A DNA stretch of 64,000 nt from Lepturacanthus savala (lineage: Eukaryota > Chordata > Actinopteri > Scombriformes > Trichiuridae), in contig CM060465.1 of the NCBI GenBank assembly GCA_030544235.1, positions 7,433,001-7,497,000 on the forward strand, in the 5' to 3' direction. Made by a program: the position numbers and the translations under genes. Of the stretch, positions 35,881 through 46,816 are shown one piece after another (positions within the stretch are counted from its first letter, which is position 1; every line of letters starts with the position of its first letter). Under the pieces are notes generated by a model that saw only the letters and a program-made list of their open reading frames with translations, had not been told where the DNA came from and ran no database searches.

Positions 35881-37519
35881 GGCAGGCAGAGCAGTAACAT
35901 GGTGAAGAGCTATGCCGGAGAAACACAGCAAGGAGAAGGTAGTGGAGTTGCTTCAATTGGAGTTTCATTCCTGATTTTCAAATTTGCACATTTGCACTTT
36001 GGTGCTTTTTGGTCAAACGAGGGACATAAGTAAGGACAAAGGACGTGAGTAAGGACAAACAAAGACTACAGTTCACTGAACCAGCTTCTACACTACTAGA
36101 AACTAAAATAAATACAGACAAATCTAGGCAGAATTAGTATTATCGTCATATATTTGAAAAATAAATTTGATATGTTTTGCATGTTTTTGTTTTATGACAA
36201 TACTTGGAAGCAGATTTTCGCTGCCAAGAGATTTTTTTTTTCTGGAATTTCCATTCAGGTTTTTAAATTAAAGTAAAAATGTGAATAAAAACACACAGAT
36301 ATGGTCTGTGAAGACAGTTGATGTCACACTGTGAGTATGGCATCATCACTTTTCTCATCCGCCAATCTAATCAAGCTAATTCACTGGCTTACTGCTTTAC
36401 TGTTATATGTATGCAGTGCAGAATGAATAGAGTCAAAACAACAGTTAAAGACATGACTGAGTCTGCCTTGCTTTTTAAAGGTTTCAAGCACACAAAACCT
36501 GATAAAACACATGGTACTGTATATCTTTTTCTCCCCTTGTAATCCAAGCTCAACCGATAAATTAAAAAAAAAAATCTATAAAGGCCAATATACCAATTTG
36601 TCTTAAAACGCAGAAAGCAAATCTAGGCCAGACTCAGTGAGAAGCAATATGGCACAAGCTCCTTATAATTTATACTCTGAAATATGCAGCCAAACATTTC
36701 ATCTTTACTGTTTCATCATCGTTATCAGGTACTGTGATTAGATGATGCTCAGTAAAACACTGACCATCACCCGTCTGTGTCCTCTTGACACATCTCCAAA
36801 CATCTTTAATACTGTGATTGCAATATATTTATTGGAAACCTCATGCATGACACAGAGGTTTAATTAATAGGAGAGAAAGGAACTTAGCATGGCAGGGTTT
36901 AGTTAAGTATTGTAGCTGTCATGTGATTAAATTACAAGTTGTGAATATTTTCCAGCTGGCAACAAAAAGTCAAACCATAAGACAGAACAGCAACTTTTCA
37001 AAGAACATTATGTAACATACAATGTAAAAAAAAACTATTATATTATATTACTGTATGTCCAGAAATTGCCAGATGGTACCAGATGGAAATGCATTGCTAT
37101 ATCATAGACCAGATAAAGTTGTTGTCCCATGTAAACAGCTCTAGTTAGAAAGCTCTAGTTTGAAATATGAAGATTACATTACTTGTTAAGACATTTATAG
37201 CATTTGTTCCACACAGATTATCTAATCCAGTCAAGAGAACCAAACAAGCAAGCGACTGAAGCTTGAAAAAGGTTAGGTCTTAGCTTAGGTCATGAGACTG
37301 GATTTGAGTAGCTCAACATCAATTTATTTATCATCTATTTACAAGGTATGGGTAGTTATATCATCAACCTTCCTGAGATTTCACTGGGGTGTATGGTATA
37401 TGATGATATTTTTGTAAAATAAAAAAAAAAGCTACTACTACTGGTGACAGACACCATTACAGCATGTTTGACGTTTTCTAGCATACAGTACAATGCTGTG
37501 TCTAATATGCAATTAACTT
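35881..37519. other. AT-rich non-genic DNA
   Basis: A T run at 36231-36240 and A runs near 36560 and 37420. No gene or repeat family recognised. Confidence 0.45.
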
Positions 37520-37920
37520 AGACAAGTCCTGTTGGGTTTAAATACTTATAACCCCTAGAAAGTAGATTGCAAAACATTGACTTTTCTGTAGGAGACTGCT
37601 GTTTGCTTCCTGTTTCTAATTGCGGGTCAAAGTGTTTTAACAGCAGATCGTGAGTGTTTTTAACGGCAGGTCATGACTGTTTTTAACGGCAGGTCAAAAT
37701 TATTTTTAATGGCGGATCATGAGCATTTTTAACGGCAGGTCATGATTGTTTGTAACCGCAGTTTTTAACCCAAACCATGATCTTTCCCTAGGGGTATCCG
37801 GCATGTTAAAAAGTGACACCAAGGGGGCCCTGACCAAATGTCCATATGTGACTACTTGGTAGTGAGAAGTTTCCTGTTCCACCAACACCGATTGAACTCA
37901 GGTGGCGTGTGCTGTGGACT
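37520..37920. repeat. Dispersed repeat enclosing a 22-23-bp minisatellite
   Basis: The tandem array is flanked by sequence (AACCCAAACCATGATCTTTC and GAAGTTTCCTGTTCCACCA) that I recall as part of a dispersed teleost repeat. No second copy is in the window, so the outer boundaries are approximate. Confidence 0.4.
37611..37782. repeat. 22-23-bp minisatellite, about seven units
   Basis: Units start at 37611, 37633, 37655, 37678, 37701, 37724 and 37747, and a further degenerate one follows. The consensus is roughly TGTTTTTAACGGCAGGTCAT plus GAC. Later units differ by a few bases (GGCGGATC, AACCGCAG). Spacer-free units with graded divergence fit a minisatellite, not a CRISPR array. Confidence 0.9.
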
Positions 37921-38319
37921 GTAATACAACACCTCAATACAGCATCTTTCTATCAGTTTAATAGAAAAAGATCATCTGTATTTTTGATGGTATCAATGGC
38001 ACTGCCAGTAAATTGAGCTTAGATTTCAGTCAGTCAGTCATACACAAACATATGCCCTTATGTAATAAATTAATATAATGTCACAGTACGTAGTGTAATA
38101 TAACCTAGTTTCACATAATACAAGTTATCCTATAAGTAATAAAAAAATGTAATCAATTTCATAGATAAAAAATCTATTGGTTTTCTCTTAAAATCAAGTA
38201 TTAAAAAAAGTTTAGCTGCTAAGACTTCACAATATATTTTTTATGTATTCAATGAAACTGCATTACTGATAACACAGCAATGAATTCTATTTCGAATCAT
38301 GTTGTTTTGTACTTCTGTT
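37921..38319. other. AT-rich non-genic DNA
   Basis: Nothing recognised beyond a short CAGTCAGTCAGTCA run near 38027-38040. Confidence 0.4.
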
Positions 38320-38530
38320 AATTCTGAAGTGGGCACTCATGGTTACATGAATAATTCTGCTGACAGACAGCTGGGATATTCCAAGTTCATCAGCGCTGGA
38401 AATAGTGGAGAGTTGTGCAAACCTTGCTCTCCAGGGTTATTGGATTGTTCCGATTTATTAGTGAGTTGATTGCTTTCCTTATTAGCACAAGCACCATCAA
38501 AATACCCTTGCGATTGATTTGATTGATTGA
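38320..38530. other. Candidate conserved non-coding block
   Basis: Compact mixed-composition patch (CATCAGCGCTGGAAATAG, GGGTTATTGGATTGTTCCG, TTGATTTGATTGATTGATA) between AT-rich flanks. CCAAT-like and TGATTGAT cores occur. Function is inferred from texture. Confidence 0.3.
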
Positions 38531-39308
38531 TACCCCTGTGTATTTAAACGCTAATGTGATGAGGCACTCTACAAGAAGCAGCCAACTGATAATGATTAGG
38601 TCTTATAGTAACCGAAGAACCTTTTGGAACTATCAAAAGGGGGGGGGGGTTAGAAAATACTTTATCCATGTTAAGTTGACTGATGAAGCTCTTACTTTCT
38701 CATAACTTCAAGTCCACATCTATTTAACACTATATATTTTTTCCAGTTTAACTTATCAATAAGATTGCACTACAGCAATAAATTATGGTACCTGCCTTTA
38801 AAAGCATCTTTTTTTTCAAAGAATACACATGGAAACATTAGTGACATTGCTGTAGGCTCAGTCAGTTAGCTGAACCCCAGAGGTAATCCATTGAGTATCT
38901 GAGCAGGTTCTCTAACTCATATAGGGGAAATGGCTTTGGAAACCCATTATCAAGCTATGACATGACATGACTCACATAAATAACAACCTCAAGTTATGTT
39001 TTTCTTTGCTTCCTTTTACCAAAGGAGTTCATCAGTGGTGTATCGACATGTTTTGTCTTCCAATGAAAGCATCATTGAAAGCATGGTGGAAAATCAATAC
39101 AAAAAATATTACCTAGTTTAGATGAGGTTGTAAGGTTAGTGCATTAAGATCACAAAGCAACAAACCAACACCATGGTTCAATTCACCTATAGGGTGTGAG
39201 GTAGAGAAGTGGCAAATAGACAAAAGAACAATGTAGGAGAGTTTTCTTAAAATATAATGGATATAAAATACAAAACAAAACACATTTAAATGGTCAGAAA
39301 GTGTGTTA
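38531..39308. other. Non-genic DNA with poly-G
   Basis: A G run of about 11 at 38639-38649; the remainder is AT-rich to mixed, nothing recognised. Confidence 0.4.
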
Positions 39309-40054
39309 TTAAAGGTATCATGCTATTGAAGAGGAGATTTTAATTGATTTTAAAGGTCTACTTGCTGTATGTATACAATGTTTTATTTCAAAATGCTTAA
39401 TCCACAGAGATATATGAGTATAAAGAAACTGTGTCTTTAAGAGAAGCTTCAGGAACTTCCATGAGGTTGTGATGTCACAATATAAAGTCACCACCCAACC
39501 CCAATCACGGCCATTCAAATCAGCCAATTAGAGGAGATGGTCATTATTATTAATAAGACAGACACAGAACTGCCTGTTCTTTCTAGCGCTCCAAAAAGAT
39601 TCTTGGGGGAGGAGACGTAAAACTACATGAGATGATTTTGAATACTTAAAACCACAAATAGTGGCGACACGGTGGTGCAGGGGTTAGCGCTGTTGCCTCA
39701 CAGTAAGAAGGTCGCAGGTTTAAGACCTCCTTGGTCCTGGGTCTGGGACCTTTCTGTGTGGAGTTTGCATGTTCTCCCCGTGTCTGCGTGGGTTTTCACT
39801 GGGTACTCCAGCTTCCTCCCACAGTCCAAAAACATGCTGAGGTTAATTGGAGACTCTAAATTGCCTGTAGGTGTGAGTGTGTGAGTGAATGGTGTGTGTG
39901 CCCCACGATTGGCTGGTGACCATCTGGGGTGTATCCCTGCCTCACCCCTGCGACCCTAATGAGGAATAAGCGGGTATAGAAGATGAAAACCACAAATATA
40001 AGATAAGAAAACGTCAAATCTAAACCCAGGAAAAGTACGATATGGGACCTTTAA
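39309..40054. mobile_element. Family B TTAA-ended miniature element, copy 3, split by a SINE
   Basis: Left end TTAA-AGGTATCATG and right end, as reverse complement, TTAA-AGGTCCCATATCG. Subtracting the SINE and one copy of its target duplication leaves about 408 bp. The interior matches 10076-10430 in reverse complement (TTGTGATGTCACAA, ATTCAAATCAGCCAATTA). It is therefore older than the SINE that interrupts it. Confidence 0.75.
39661..39985 (+). mobile_element. V-SINE copy with intact tRNA-like head
   Basis: Flanked by a perfect 13-bp duplication, AAAACCACAAATA at 39648-39660 and 39986-39998. The tRNA-like head has an A-box-like GGTGGTGCAGGGGTTAGCGC and a B-box-like GGTTTAAGACC at 39717-39727. 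The V-domain core GGAGTTTGCATGTTCTCC is at 39760-39777 and the tail GAGGAATAAGCGGGTATAGA near the end. Compared with the copy at 63457, it lacks about 33 bases just after CCTGCCTCA in the tail half. The head would be an RNA polymerase III promoter; mobility depended on a LINE partner. Confidence 0.95.
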
Positions 40055-40409
40055 ATCTACATAGCAAGTGTGTTTAGGAAAACACGGAATGTTCTGTTGT
40101 ATTTCAACAATTTGATCTCCTTGTTACAGTTCATGCTCTAACCAGTTTCCCTTCAACGGGAGCCTATTTACTCATGTCACATTGAATCATATATAAATTA
40201 GTGCTCCTACCCTGTTGTCATCAATTTCACAATTGTTAAAAAATGCAATGTTTTCATGTTTGCTTTACATGATGAGCTGGCTGAATTGCTCCTACAGTAC
40301 GTTATCTCCCGTTTCTGATTCTAAATTGCTACTCTTTCTTCCAACTGGTCACTCGATGACCGACTTTCTATTTTTGCTTGGGTTTATTCAAAAGTAAATT
40401 ACTAGGGCA
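40055..40409. other. AT-rich non-genic DNA
   Basis: Nothing recognised. Confidence 0.4.
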
Positions 40410-40900
40410 GTAACCAACGCTGGACTCACCTATTTGTGTGTTTAATTGGCCATGTTGTCGCTGGAGTTAATTGGTTCTCTGAGTCCAGGTAGTTACTAAA
40501 TGTTTGGCAGCATTAGAACCTCAGCACTTTTCCATTAATGGCGCGTGAAATGAAATGTTTGATACTGCAAATAAAATCAGTGATATTCAAGGATGTTATG
40601 GTTGGTAATGTGTTGAAACTGCCATTTAATGGGTCCTGGAAGATTGGGGTAGTGTCAGCCGGAACCGCCTGGGCCCTCTCCTGACATTGCTAGTTGCCTC
40701 TCCATTCCCTTAACGACTGTCTACACTGATTACACAGACCCCCCAAAAGCTTAAAGCTGGGGAAACTGTCTCTATTAGTAGTCCAATTAGAGTCATTAGC
40801 ATATTCTACTTCATTTTGATGCAATGATTATACTGCACAAAATATAAACCTTATATGGAGGAAAATTACAGTCAATAAGAATGTATAAAGCCTTATTCGA
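40410..40900. other. Candidate conserved non-coding cluster
   Basis: Almost 500 bases of mixed, repeat-free sequence in an AT-rich setting. It holds several homeodomain- and POU-like cores: GTTTAATTGGCC, GAGTTAATTGG, TTCCATTAATGGCGCG, GTCCAATTAGAGTCATTAGC and AGCATATTC. Such density of TAAT/ATTA cores in a compact block is what developmental enhancers show. No coding signal. Function is inferred. Confidence 0.38.
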
Positions 40901-43530
40901 CCTCCTCATGTCTGTGTTTTTCACACAGGATAAGCAAAGTCTGTATTTTACTTGAATTTACTGACATTATATCCCATTATATTAAAAAATGTCAAGTCTG
41001 TTGAAAGATAGAAAAAAAATTGCCTTACCATATGCTGTCATGGATGTCATCCATCTCATCATCTTTCTGAGATTTTTCTCAGCTGACGCCTTTGAGTTTG
41101 CTCTTTCTGTGAATGGGTCTACATGCTGGATAGTGAGATGAGCCACTTGAATTTGCACTTTGCATAACTTTCTTATAATTTCCCGCCATTATTTTTTGAT
41201 ACATTTGAAACAATGTCATTTCATGTAAACAATGGTGTAAAATACTTCCACTAAAAATAGCAAAATATCACTGTGGCAGAGAAAAGAAGTTGATTCCAGC
41301 ACGTTTGGCAGTCTCAGTATTGCAAGAATTAGTAACATTCAGTAACATTTTTGATTAATCCTGAAAAATAAGCAACAATTACATAGATGTAATCTTGCTA
41401 TCAGTTGAAGAGAATGACTGAGTAATGTACAGATGTGAGTAATTCTGATTCTCATGACAACTCTGACATTGATAAATGGTGAAAACAAAGCAGGGCTGTT
41501 TGCGAGAGGGAAGGGTGACGGACAGGTTTTAATGAGCACAGCGGTGTGACAGTATCAGGTGAGAATGGAAATGAGGCCTCAATCTATCTTTGCAAAGGTT
41601 ATGTCCCTATTTCATAAGAACATACAACCAGACAGTCCTTTGCAATGTAATTGATTTTCTATTTTTGAGCCACAAAATGGACACTGCTGCCTCCTCCAAA
41701 CTAAATAAGTTCCAGTGTGTTTCACACAACAATGGCCTTTATTTTACTGCAAATGTTTTTCATCTTTTTCTTCATTTCTACACACTAAGGTAATGCTAAT
41801 GATTGATTTAATTCTTTATTGATGGAGCTTTTTTTACGTATTCACAAAAATGTACAAATTGAAGTAAAACACTTGTGCAATCATTGACTTTTTTAGAGGG
41901 CATTATTGCTTAGCATATGCTTGATATATGCTGGTCATATATTAATTAAAAAGACCAGATGTGAATTTATTGACCACAAGTACTAAATGCTTTCAAAGTA
42001 AGCTCAATTCTATTGATAAAATATGATGAAACATAATACATATGATACATATGATGTATCTTAAATTGCCTAAAATATCATTAGGTTTTGATGTTTTGGT
42101 CTGACAAACAAAAGAGTTATTTGATTATGTCACCTCAGGATTTATTATATTATTATTGTTGTAATTATTTTAAGACATTTTATAGCCTGAATGAAAAAAT
42201 GCTTAATAGATAAGTTAAGTGCTGATTTAATTCACAGTGATTATTATTATCCTTAGGTGCCTTGAAGCTCTAATCAATAACATAATAATAAATAACTAAA
42301 GTCACAATGTATGTAATATTACACATGCAAAAAAAACTTACCCACTATACATCTTTTCTACTGATATTCTACTGACAACATTCAGCAATTGCTATATATA
42401 ATTGCTGTATAATTATAACAGTGGTACAACATGAAATTATCAATTGATTGCAATATGTTTTTATTATGTAATAAATAACTACTGTGATTTGTAGGAATGT
42501 ATCTATTAGTAACCTATGTACTAGAACCCATCTAATGCTTTAAATTTCTAAATTTGATACACATGACAGTCTTTTCATGTATAAACAATAAAATACACAT
42601 TAAAAGTGAAGAAAAAAACACAATCCACAAAAGGGTATGAATCTTCATATAATAATTAAGACCTTTTTTCTAAATTGATAAAAAAATAACTAATTAAATA
42701 AAAAAAATAAACAATGTTTAATTGGATTATTTCTATATCAGTAGGTAAAGGGTGTACATGCTCCTGGTTCAAATGTCAGCTGATATTTCCTGAGGAAAAA
42801 AAACAAACTCTAACTTGTGTATAATTGGGTAAACATGCAGGCAGGAACACACGTCTGTTCTTTGCGATAAATATTCAGTTGCTGATGACTGGACAAGATA
42901 ACCAATGTGTCTTCAGAGGTTATCAGGGAGACTGCCACATTTGGATATATTTTATCAGAGTTTATCTGTTATCTGTTTAGCTAGTGGCTACTGCAGAAAT
43001 CAGAACAGGGGAGATTTTGAATCAAAATGAGATTGTACGTAGTGAAATCAATATAGCTCTCTACATAACCTTTTGGGTAATGCATGGACAATGATGCTAC
43101 ATATTCTCCTGCTTTTAAATGTTAATAGAGCATTTAACAAATGGCTTAAAAGTTGTAATCTGCGTTCATCTCACTAAAATGTCTGTCTCATTTGTATTTA
43201 AGAAATGTCAATTATGCCATCCCAAATTGTCTCATCAACGTCAATATATTGCATTATATATCAATAAAATACATATACAAGGACCTAAAGGTTGAAAGCT
43301 TAAGAATATGAGATTACCAACATCATATTTAATAAATGCCATATGTGGACCCCTGCTTATTTGGTTGATGAAAACACACACTGGATCTGTCTCCGTTGGT
43401 AAGTGAATGAAGTAGATACAAATTTTATTTTCTATCACATACACTTGAGAGACTAAAATTGTAATTAATAAAACACCCAAGAGCCCACATCTCAGATTTA
43501 TTCTATACCTTTTTGCCAATTAAGCCTTTG
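40901..43530. other. AT-rich non-genic DNA
   Basis: Strongly AT-rich, especially 41800-42720, with many TTAT and AATAA words. A balanced patch is at about 41040-41170. The open frames are short and unrecognised. Confidence 0.5.
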
Positions 43531-43930
43531 AAGGTGGGACCTCTTTTGAAAGAGGCTTTTAGATTAATCATATTATCTGTAGGTTCTGAAACAAGAATGG
43601 TTCTTGACCTCCTCTTCCATAAGAATCCATTATCTTAAACTATCACAGTAATCCTGGCTTTGGGAGGGGAGAGAAGGCAGCAAGAATCAAGCCTAATAGA
43701 TAGCAAATAAGATTAATCTATGATCTAAGTGCCGATTACACTTGGACCTGCCCTTGAACACTCAGGTGTAACCTTGAGATCTGCATCCACTCTTAACCAG
43801 CAATTGGATTGAAAGTCCCTTAAGGGCCTTGGGTGGTGGAGGGGCACTTTGCCAAGACCTTACCCCTGAGAGATCAAAGGCCAAGCCGCTTAACCCTTAC
43901 AAAACCGCAGGTGTTAAATATCATAGGTAA
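43531..43930. other. Candidate conserved non-coding cluster
   Basis: Repeat-free, mixed DNA containing TTTTAGATTAATCATATT, AAATAAGATTAATCTATG and a CAGCAATTGGATTGAAAG stretch. The GATTAATC words are palindromic bicoid/Otx-type cores appearing twice within 150 bases. A candidate enhancer; function is inferred. Confidence 0.36.
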
Positions 43931-45170
43931 TGGCTGGTTATAACAAATCTTTTATTGGTGCCCCCTTGATATGATTTAGTCCCACATGAAGCATAGTTTG
44001 AATTCCATTATACATCTATATCTCTATTAAGTGGAATATGAAAAAATTCCCTACTGGTAAATGTAGGGGTTGCATTATTATATGGGATTGATACAGGAAT
44101 TCAAAAAAATTTGAACTGCATTCATGGTGATATTCCGATATGGATATATCCTCTAGAAATAGGTAGACAGCAGTGGCTAGACATTTTGTCTCTGCTCTGA
44201 ATAATTGTTTCGTGATAGACTGTACATGTTTAACATATGGAAATCAATATATAAGACGCTCACTCAAGGTTCAGATCTGCAACACGAACCAACCTTAGAC
44301 AAACACAGACTTGCGATCGATGTTCCCCTCACTCTGACTCTGAAGCTGACTATTTGATTAATCTGCCGGGGCAGCCGGGGAAGAGAGACCAGGCATACAA
44401 CAGCTGATAGTTTCATGCCATCAGGATGGCTAGAGTAATGAAATTTCATTTAATTTGTCAGGAAGAGAGTGCTAATGTTAAAAAGCTTTTGGGTAATAAA
44501 AAAAATCTTGGGAGATGTGAAGGAAAGCCTTAAGTAATTACTCTGTGTATCTTGGGTCCTCATGATGGAATATTTACATTACTGTCATGGAGGTCCTAAG
44601 AGTAATTAAATTAGTGAGGTGGGTAAGCTCTTTATTCCCACATTTTTCTACCCTTTTGTGAAAGAAAAGACTAATATGTGAACAAAGCCACTTTTCCCCA
44701 TGATGGGATTGCTTTGCAGTGGAGCCATGGTATGCAGGCTTAGTGAATGACTGTTATTTTATAGCATATTAAGTGTATGCCACCTGTACCCTTTTGAACT
44801 CTGGTATGTGTGGTTGTCCAAACCTTTGCCGGTGTACAATAAGCTTCAGTAAACCTAAACCTATAAAGGCTTTCTGAAGACACAAGACTAGTTTAGTACT
44901 TTTGTAAAGCATTTGAATTTATGTATTTTTGTAATTTATTTTTTTGTCAAATGATCACAAAATACTCTGTTAAACTCCAAAAATTGTAGACAGAAGATTA
45001 AACATCGGTCATTGTGCTAGGTAGCAAGACGAGGGTGACCACTGCAGAAGTTAAGAAAATAAATTGTATGATGAAATAATGACAGCAGGAACAAGGTTAG
45101 GAGTAAAGCTGTTCTAGTTTACATTCCAAGGGTACAGGCTCCGTGATGGTGTTAAAAAAGGTCTTCAGAA
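43931..45170. other. Non-genic DNA, mixed to AT-rich
   Basis: Patches of balanced composition at about 44270-44440 and 44690-44870; otherwise AT-rich. No coding signal or repeat family recognised. Confidence 0.4.
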
Positions 45171-45650
45171 CAAAATAATCATAAATCCAGCAAGCTGTGT
45201 GTTGCGTCTGACATCTCTATCAGGGTATATCAGCATCCTTTCTCACTCTATTCGGGTCTTACCAAGACAGATGTGTGAAAGGGCCTGGAAATGTATCTGA
45301 CCGCTGGCTTACTCTAATGAATAACTTCCACTTTAGGTCCTGCAATGTAAGCAGAAAATCCAGCTCCCAGACGCTGGAGCCCTGTCATGAATCTAACCCG
45401 ACAGCCGACATAATATAAAGGCGACAACACTTGTATGACTTCCATTTTCTTTGCTTTCTATTGATTTTCAGTTAATAACAGAGGGAAATACTAAACGTCC
45501 GTGCTGAGTACCTAATAAATCCTGTCTGAGCTTTTTTATTGAGGCGAATTTAATAAAAGCAGTGGACTAGGCATAGGGATTTGTCTCAGCGAGTGAAGAC
45601 AAAAAAATAGGGATGAGTGGGGAAGGGTAAATCCAGATGCTAAACACTGA
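45171..45650. other. Candidate conserved non-coding cluster
   Basis: Repeat-free mixed block with words such as GCTTACTCTAATGAATAAC, CCAGACGCTGGAGCCCTG, TTTTTTATTGAGGCGAATTT and AATTTAATAAAAGCAG. The compact texture and ATTA/TTTAT cores suggest a developmental enhancer (TTTAT is also a posterior Hox or Cdx core). Inference only. Confidence 0.36.
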
Positions 45651-45859
45651 AGTCTGATAACCATGGCAATTTATCCATCTGTTTTATCACACTATGGTCT
45701 CCTTTCACATTTAGGAAAACCTTAGCTCTTCACACAGTGGTTATCAAAAAAGTATTTTTTTTTTAATACTGGGTGAGATTTGTAACCATAGTGTGGCATG
45801 TTAAATTTGTTTATGACACCAAAAATATATTTATTGTTAAGGTTAAAGGGTGTGGCCTG
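45651..45859. other. AT-rich spacer
   Basis: Nothing recognised. Confidence 0.35.
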
Positions 45860-46076
45860 ATTGCCACCATTGTATCTAGTCCATAGAATGTATAAAAACA
45901 ATGGACGTAGCTGCCATGACATCAACTGTTGGTTTGTGTTTTTTTGTTTTTTTAGAGCCAGAAGTGGCCATATTTGGACAAGAGTGTAGAAGGTAAGGTC
46001 AAGTTGAGTGACCCGAATTAGCTGATTTGACACTTAACAGACAGCTTCCACCTGTCACGTCAAAGCAGCCACACCC
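45860..46076. repeat. Probable dispersed teleost repeat abutting family A element
   Basis: The order of words (CCATAGAATGTATAAAAACA, GGACGTAGCTGCCATGAC, GAGCCAGAAGTGGCCATA, AAGCAGCCACACCCTTAAAG) matches my memory of a common teleost repeat. There is no second copy here, and its class is unknown to me. It directly abuts the element at 46077, so one may have inserted at the edge of the other. Confidence 0.45.
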
Positions 46077-46214
46077 TTAAAGGTACTGCGTATAAATTCT
46101 GGCAGCATCTAGTGGTGAGATTCCTGATTGCAACCAACTAAGTAGCCCAAGCAGTAGAAGAACCTACATTGGCAATGGGAAACACGAGTAGTCGTCTCTA
46201 GAGCCAATGTTTGG
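46077..46214. mobile_element. Family A TTAA-ended element, 3'-truncated copy
   Basis: Begins TTAAAGGTACTGCGTA, then GCATCTAGTGGTGAGATT, and ends after GTCTCTAGAGCCAATGTTTGG. It aligns with the left half of 1433-1740 and 56531-56850. The right half and right terminal repeat are absent. Confidence 0.7.
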
Positions 46215-46569
46215 AGAAAACCAAAAACTAAATATTGTTTAGTGAGTAAATGTTTTGAATTGAAATGCAACAATAGTAGTAGTTTTTCTTATGTCATCTC
46301 TTCTATTTTGTAGAATAAAGGTTAATTAATAGTGTGAATATTTATAATGAGTTTTCTTCTATAAAAAGGAGGGGATAGATATGTAGGTGTTTTATATTTT
46401 TTAACTGGTCCAGCCCATTTAAGATTAAATTGCGCTGGATGTGGCCCTAGATCTAAATTAAGTTTGACATCACTGTGCTAGATGCTGCTAAATCCTGTTA
46501 AATGCACCTTTGATTATGCACAACATTAAACCTAAATGCAATTTAAATGGTTGATATATAAAATAATTC
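46215..46569. other. AT-rich non-genic DNA
   Basis: Nothing recognised. Confidence 0.4.
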
Positions 46570-46816
46570 CTCCCTGTACAGTTGGGTAACAGGCAAATTA
46601 CCAAATTACCAGAATTATTTTGTGTATCAGCTTGGTCAGTGGGAAGTGATTGGCTATCGGAGCCAGTCTCAAGTGGTCATTTGATGAACTGCACTTTTTC
46701 GCACTTTATTTTTCAGCCACGGTGGTTGCAGCTCAATCTAACGACATCATGTCTCGTTGAACTCCTAGAAGCCTCAGTGGCTGCGAATATGACATGACTG
46801 CAAATAGCAAGTAAGT
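46570..46816 (+). other. Candidate non-coding exon or conserved block
   Basis: A segment of 94 bases (46717-46810) is bounded by a good acceptor-like tract (CGCACTTTATTTTTCAG) and a consensus donor (CAA-GTAAGT). All three frames contain stops; the longest runs 26 codons from the acceptor and ends 12 bases before the donor. If it is an exon it belongs to a non-coding RNA or an untranslated or poison exon. The preceding 140 bases are also mixed and repeat-free. Confidence 0.22.

Noticed and set aside
37611..37782. Possible CRISPR-like repeat array
   Set aside because: Units abut without spacers and the context is a vertebrate genome; it is a minisatellite.
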